Shown here: positions 60,501 through 64,000 of the stretch, in pieces
Position numbering within the stretch: position 1 is the stretch's first letter
How the letters are laid out: each line of letters opens with the position of its first letter
DNA from: Astrocystis sublimbata
Taxonomy: Eukaryota > Ascomycota > Sordariomycetes > Xylariales > Xylariaceae
Direction: 5' to 3'
Assembly: GCA_022453515.1 (NCBI GenBank)
Contig: JAJNNY010000006.1
Location: 992,001 to 1,056,000 of the forward strand
Length of the DNA stretch: 64,000 bases
Made by a program: the position numbers and the translations under genes
Notes under the pieces: model-generated
Database searches by the model: none
Told to the model about the DNA's origin: nothing
What the model saw: only the letters and a program-made list of their open reading frames with translations

Positions 60501-63009
60501 CCAACCCGAACGAAGCCATCGTGCAACCAGAGGCCCCCGTCCCTTCGTTTGCACTGTCTGGATAGACCTGCCGCCACGATGGCAGGCCATTGGCAAAGCC
60601 AGATAACGTATCGGCCTGTTGATTAAGCCCCAATTGGTTCAGATTGCAGATTACTCGACAGCAGCTAGCGTGTCGCTAGGGACAAGGAATTAAGTACTCT
60701 GGGGTGTGGCGTCAGAAGGCGGGCGTGGCTTCATGTCTGCCCGAGCGTGACCCAGTGCAGCAAGGGATCCGTCAAGGCGCGTGCGTTGTTAGTGGTCGAA
60801 CCATTGATAGCTCCATGCCAAGGGAGGACCTTAAGAGAAAGGATAAGCATCGATCGAGATGTAAGTGGGGCGGAGGAATATGGCATTCTTGCAAAACAGC
60901 ATGGAGAATGGAAAATGCCATGACATGGTCTTGCGTGTTGCCACATGTCTCTCCAAGTCGTTGCGCCCCACGCCTTTCGCCCTACTCGAGATGGGTACAG
61001 AACAGGATACTGGAGGTACTTCGTTATTGCATCTCTTGGCACGAAAGGAGAGTCAGAGCATCCGAGATTATCGGGACACACAGCACGTCTGAGAAGTGTC
61101 CAATAGCCAGCTTCTGAGAGCTAAGCTTAGCTGGGTAGGCGTTACCGTGAAGGAATTGTGTGTGCTACGAACCAAGCACTCAAGATCACTTTACTCTAAC
61201 AAAAATTTGGGAAATATGCCTGCTCTCGTGCATATTTGAGTTGAGATGGAGAGTTGGTACCTTGGGGTTGTTATGTATAAGCTTTAGGCACTAGTCAGTG
61301 AGGAGATGGGGCAACAACGTCACTACGACGAAAAGCGCCAACCCTTGTTCCGAGAATACGATGGACGAGGCTAATCATGATGTTGCTTCGACCTCACGAT
61401 GCGTTCGACAGACCTGACAGACAGTATGTACGCTACGACACAAGCAACGATAAGGCAGGTGATAGATGAGGCATTACTCAGCTTTCTGCGTTGAGATGAT
61501 CTGCCCCCGGGCTCGCTAGGTACGGATTGTAGCGAAGGGAAACAGGCGCAGCGAAAAACAGGCCGTAGCTCCAGGAACTCGGCACAGAGCTAATGCTTCG
61601 ACGTTAGAATCCAGTGGTGGCTGCGCATGGTGGGAGTCTATCGTGGATGGCAACTGGCGTGTCTTCCTCGGGGCGGCCCCGTTTTGCTACGCGAAAGTTC
61701 TGCCGTACATCCGTTTGCTGTGGCGCCGGATGAGTGTTCGCATTGATCGATTTTGCTACTCGCTCGTACACGGCTACTTGAGACCCTCTACACACGCACT
61801 TTGCCAATGCCATCCCCAGTGCGGCGATGATAGGCAGGCCAATGCAGACCAATGCAGACCAGACCCCTACTCAGTCGATCCGATCGTCTCAACGTGTGAC
61901 CATGTGCACCTAATTTTGCATCCAGGCGAGCAGGCATGGCAGGATGCCAGGCACACCAGGCGACCAGGGACCATTGGGCAGATCTAAGCAAGTGATCTGG
62001 AGGAAGGTCCGGCGCGGAATCACCGATGAGGCGATCCCTAACTCTAATAGACACATGTCGTAACATAGTAGTGGTGAGAATGCATCTCGCTCGGGTGAAC
62101 ATGCACTATGCAATTAACAATCTGGGATCTACAAACGCTTACAGTGAATTGATGTAATATTTCTGGCGCAGCGAGGATAGCACCGGTATCTACATAGTAA
62201 GTAACTCGACGGTCGCTTCCTCGGTATCCTGACACGCCTGACACGCTGGTTGCTCAATCTTACGCAGATATACACTCATCCTGCATTGACAGTGAGAGGA
62301 GGTACATGTATATTGGCCGGTGTATCACGAGACTGCATCGAAAACAAAGAGCAACTAACTACCTACAGTAGGTAGGTAGGTAAGACTCGGGGCCTACGTG
62401 TGCAACCACGCAGAAGAGGGCCTCATCTTGGACTTTTAAGTTTCAAGGTAAGGTTACGACCTCGGAGAAGATGACCTCGGGCAGACCTCGAAGGACCCCT
62501 CAATGGTTTGACTGCATAGCGCACTCGCATGAATTACGGTATGTTGCCGACAACCTAACTTGAACTTAGATCGAAGCCGTGGCGGGCCTGGCATGCCTGG
62601 TATACCCTGGGGAAAGAAGACTTGAAGACCTCGGGGGCCATCTCGCCATGCAGCAAGCCATCCTTGCGATCCCTGTTCAAGGTTGTTCTTCCCGGGCAGT
62701 TGCTTCCTCGCTGTGCTGTCTCCCACCACCATGACCCTTTGTTTCGGTCCCAGAATAAAAAGAAGGGCTCCAGTGGTACTAGCTCGCTAGCGCACGCTAT
62801 GCTAGTGCTCAGGTACCTACCTAGGTACCCTCCCCTACTACCCATGCTGACCCACGGGGCCATGTACCCAGGTATCGTGTCTGCGGGCCCGACTGGGTTG
62901 ACTGGGAAGGGGTGGGCACAGCGACCCGCAGTAGCAAGCAGCAGCAGCAGCAGCCCACCACTTACAAGGGCCTGCATGCAAGCCCCACGCCGGGCAAGCC
63001 CACTCGCGA

Positions 63010-63044
63010 GGTACTGGGTACTGGGTACTGGGTACTGGGTACTG
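63010..63044. repeat. short tandem repeat (GGTACTG)n
   Basis: About five copies of a 7-base unit lie in the upstream region of the final gene. It is a microsatellite. Confidence 0.8.
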
Positions 63045-63698
63045 TGCACATTGTCCAAGCCGCACCGCACCACTGCTTCTCCTGCTGGAAAATGGGCCTC
63101 GATGGGATTCATTGCTTTCCCATGTTTGTCTTTTTAATGCGGACGTCCGCCCCGTGTCGCATCCTGTCTACTCCCCTCGCAACTTTTGTTTTACACTACT
63201 CTGCCTCTCACCCCCCCTCCCACCATTCAAACATCCAATTCCACTCCCAGAGAGCGACATCACCTACCCAACAGCCACATTCCCATACATCATCACACTT
63301 GCCCATCCCGACTCAGAACCTTTGCTCGCCCGTCCTCAGTAGCATCCGCTAACTGTTGCGCCTACATCCGCATCCACTCACATCCGGACCTCCCCACGTT
63401 TTCTGTGCCCTTCTTTTCACCAAAAAGGAAAAGAAACCAATTTCGGTCTAGAAAAGGCAGCATCTACCAGACAGAGAGAAACCACACCATCAATTGTGCA
63501 TTTGCCGCGCGATCGTGAACTTTGTGTGCTTCGTGCTTTCGCCAACAGCTTCATTCCCACCCTTGTGTGGTTCAGGACCCAGAACCGCTTCCGCTAGCCC
63601 ATCCGGCCCACATCACCTTGCTGTGACTCCTATCGGAGACGATACCGTTAGACCGCCGCCTTTTTCTCCGTCGTCTTCGGAGTAAATCACCTACCAAA

Positions 63699-64000
63699 AT
63701 GCAATTTGAAGCTCGGGACGCGACAGGCCGCCAGGTGTCATTACTAAATGATTTAAGCGATGACATCTACGCCAGGCGCCCATCCTATCCTTCTCCGACA
63801 CTCTACACCATGAAAAGCGAGCGGGACCAGTCACCGTTAGCTCACACTCCAGAGCTCATGCGCTCAGATTCTTATGACTCCAATGCCAGCTACGACGCCA
63901 TCACGCCATTAACACCCAACGTCTACGACTTCGCGCGACCCTTCAGTGACGACCTTGTCTCTGATGTGCAGTACTCCATGAAACGTCCCACCTACATCTC
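63699..64000 (+). CDS. unidentified protein, N-terminal 100 residues (partial)
   Basis: An ATG in good context (ACCAAAATG, A at -3) opens a frame without stop to the window end. The visible part begins MQFEARDATGRQVSLLND, then a Ser/Pro/Tyr/Asp-rich region (RRPSYPSPTLY, SPLAHTPELMRSDSYDS, ITPLTPNVYDF) and is cut at KRPTYI. It carries no recognisable domain yet. Upstream lies about 500 bases of pyrimidine-rich leader and a 9-kb gap. A long upstream region and a disordered Ser/Pro-rich start are common in fungal regulators such as zinc-finger proteins, but this is only a guess. Codon use is like the other genes here. Confidence 0.7.
   Translation, partial: MQFEARDATGRQVSLLNDLSDDIYARRPSYPSPTLYTMKSERDQSPLAHTPELMRSDSYDSNASYDAITPLTPNVYDFARPFSDDLVSDVQYSMKRPTYI

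Larger units (their letters stand above)
54112..63698. other. 9.6-kb gene-free region
   Basis: I found no frame with recognisable family motifs and no RNA gene. It contains microsatellites at 57497-57521 and 63010-63044, CCTAGG-type strings near 56483-56500, 59407-59424, 59970-60010 and 62364-62380, and a pyrimidine-rich stretch at about 63190-63690 that is the likely leader of the last gene. A multi-exon gene of short exons could still be hidden here, as COX19 was elsewhere. Confidence 0.5.

Noticed and set aside
60148..60633. 161-codon ATG-started frame on the - strand
   Set aside because: Complete start and stop, but no motif, signal peptide, membrane helix or family resemblance. It is the best single-frame candidate in the 9.6-kb gap and should be tested with transcript data.
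62555..63112. 185-codon frame on the - strand
   Set aside because: It overlaps the GGTACTG microsatellite and CAG-repeat region, with an opposing frame of similar length, so it is probably chance.

Overview
The window is nuclear DNA of a filamentous ascomycete, most likely a Sordariomycete. Genes carry short spliceosomal introns (GTAAGT or GTGAGT-type donors, YTNAC-type branch sites, YAG acceptors), lie on both strands without operons, and are separated by long gene-free stretches rich in short palindromes built on CCTAGG and GGTACC. Exon borders below were set by hand from reading frame, splice signals and family conservation.

Layout, left to right: a gene-free leader with a small inverted-repeat element (1631-1869); mitochondrial ribosomal protein uL2m (2603-3929, +); a monocarboxylate-porter-like MFS protein (5533-7683, +); a 700-residue fused succinyl-CoA-ligase-like alpha-beta protein (7962-10682, -); COX19 in four tiny exons (11323-11833, -); a secreted Cys-rich, probably GPI-anchored protein (13017-13833, +); NPR3 of the SEACIT/GATOR1 complex (14559-17389, +); a bHLH regulator of the RTG3/MITF type (18398-20017, -); 8.5 kb without a gene; SFT2 (28515-29697, +); 4.3 kb without a gene; a La-motif (LARP/SRO9-like) RNA-binding protein (34014-36636, +); a 3.7-kb gap with a 296-bp inverted-repeat element carrying TTAGGG units; a DUF3824-like RS/Gly-rich protein (40381-42555, +); a 14-TM DHA2 drug-efflux-type MFS protein (44802-47263, -) next to a decayed quinone oxidoreductase (47785-48146, +); splicing factor CLF1 (48532-50559, -); an 879-bp non-autonomous hAT-like element with an exact 8-bp target duplication (50888-51766); PRP31 (52153-54111, +); 9.6 kb without a recognisable gene; and the first 302 bases of an unidentified gene (63699 to the end, +).

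Most genes are ordinary housekeeping genes: mitochondrial translation, cytochrome oxidase assembly, TORC1 control, Golgi traffic, and two spliceosome genes (CLF1 and PRP31) diverging around the hAT-like element. The item that most deserves a second look is the fused ligase: its alpha half keeps the expected motifs, including the phospho-histidine loop, but the ATP-grasp half is shortened and appears to have lost nucleotide- and metal-binding residues. No CRISPR array, rRNA, tRNA, virus or plasmid feature was found.
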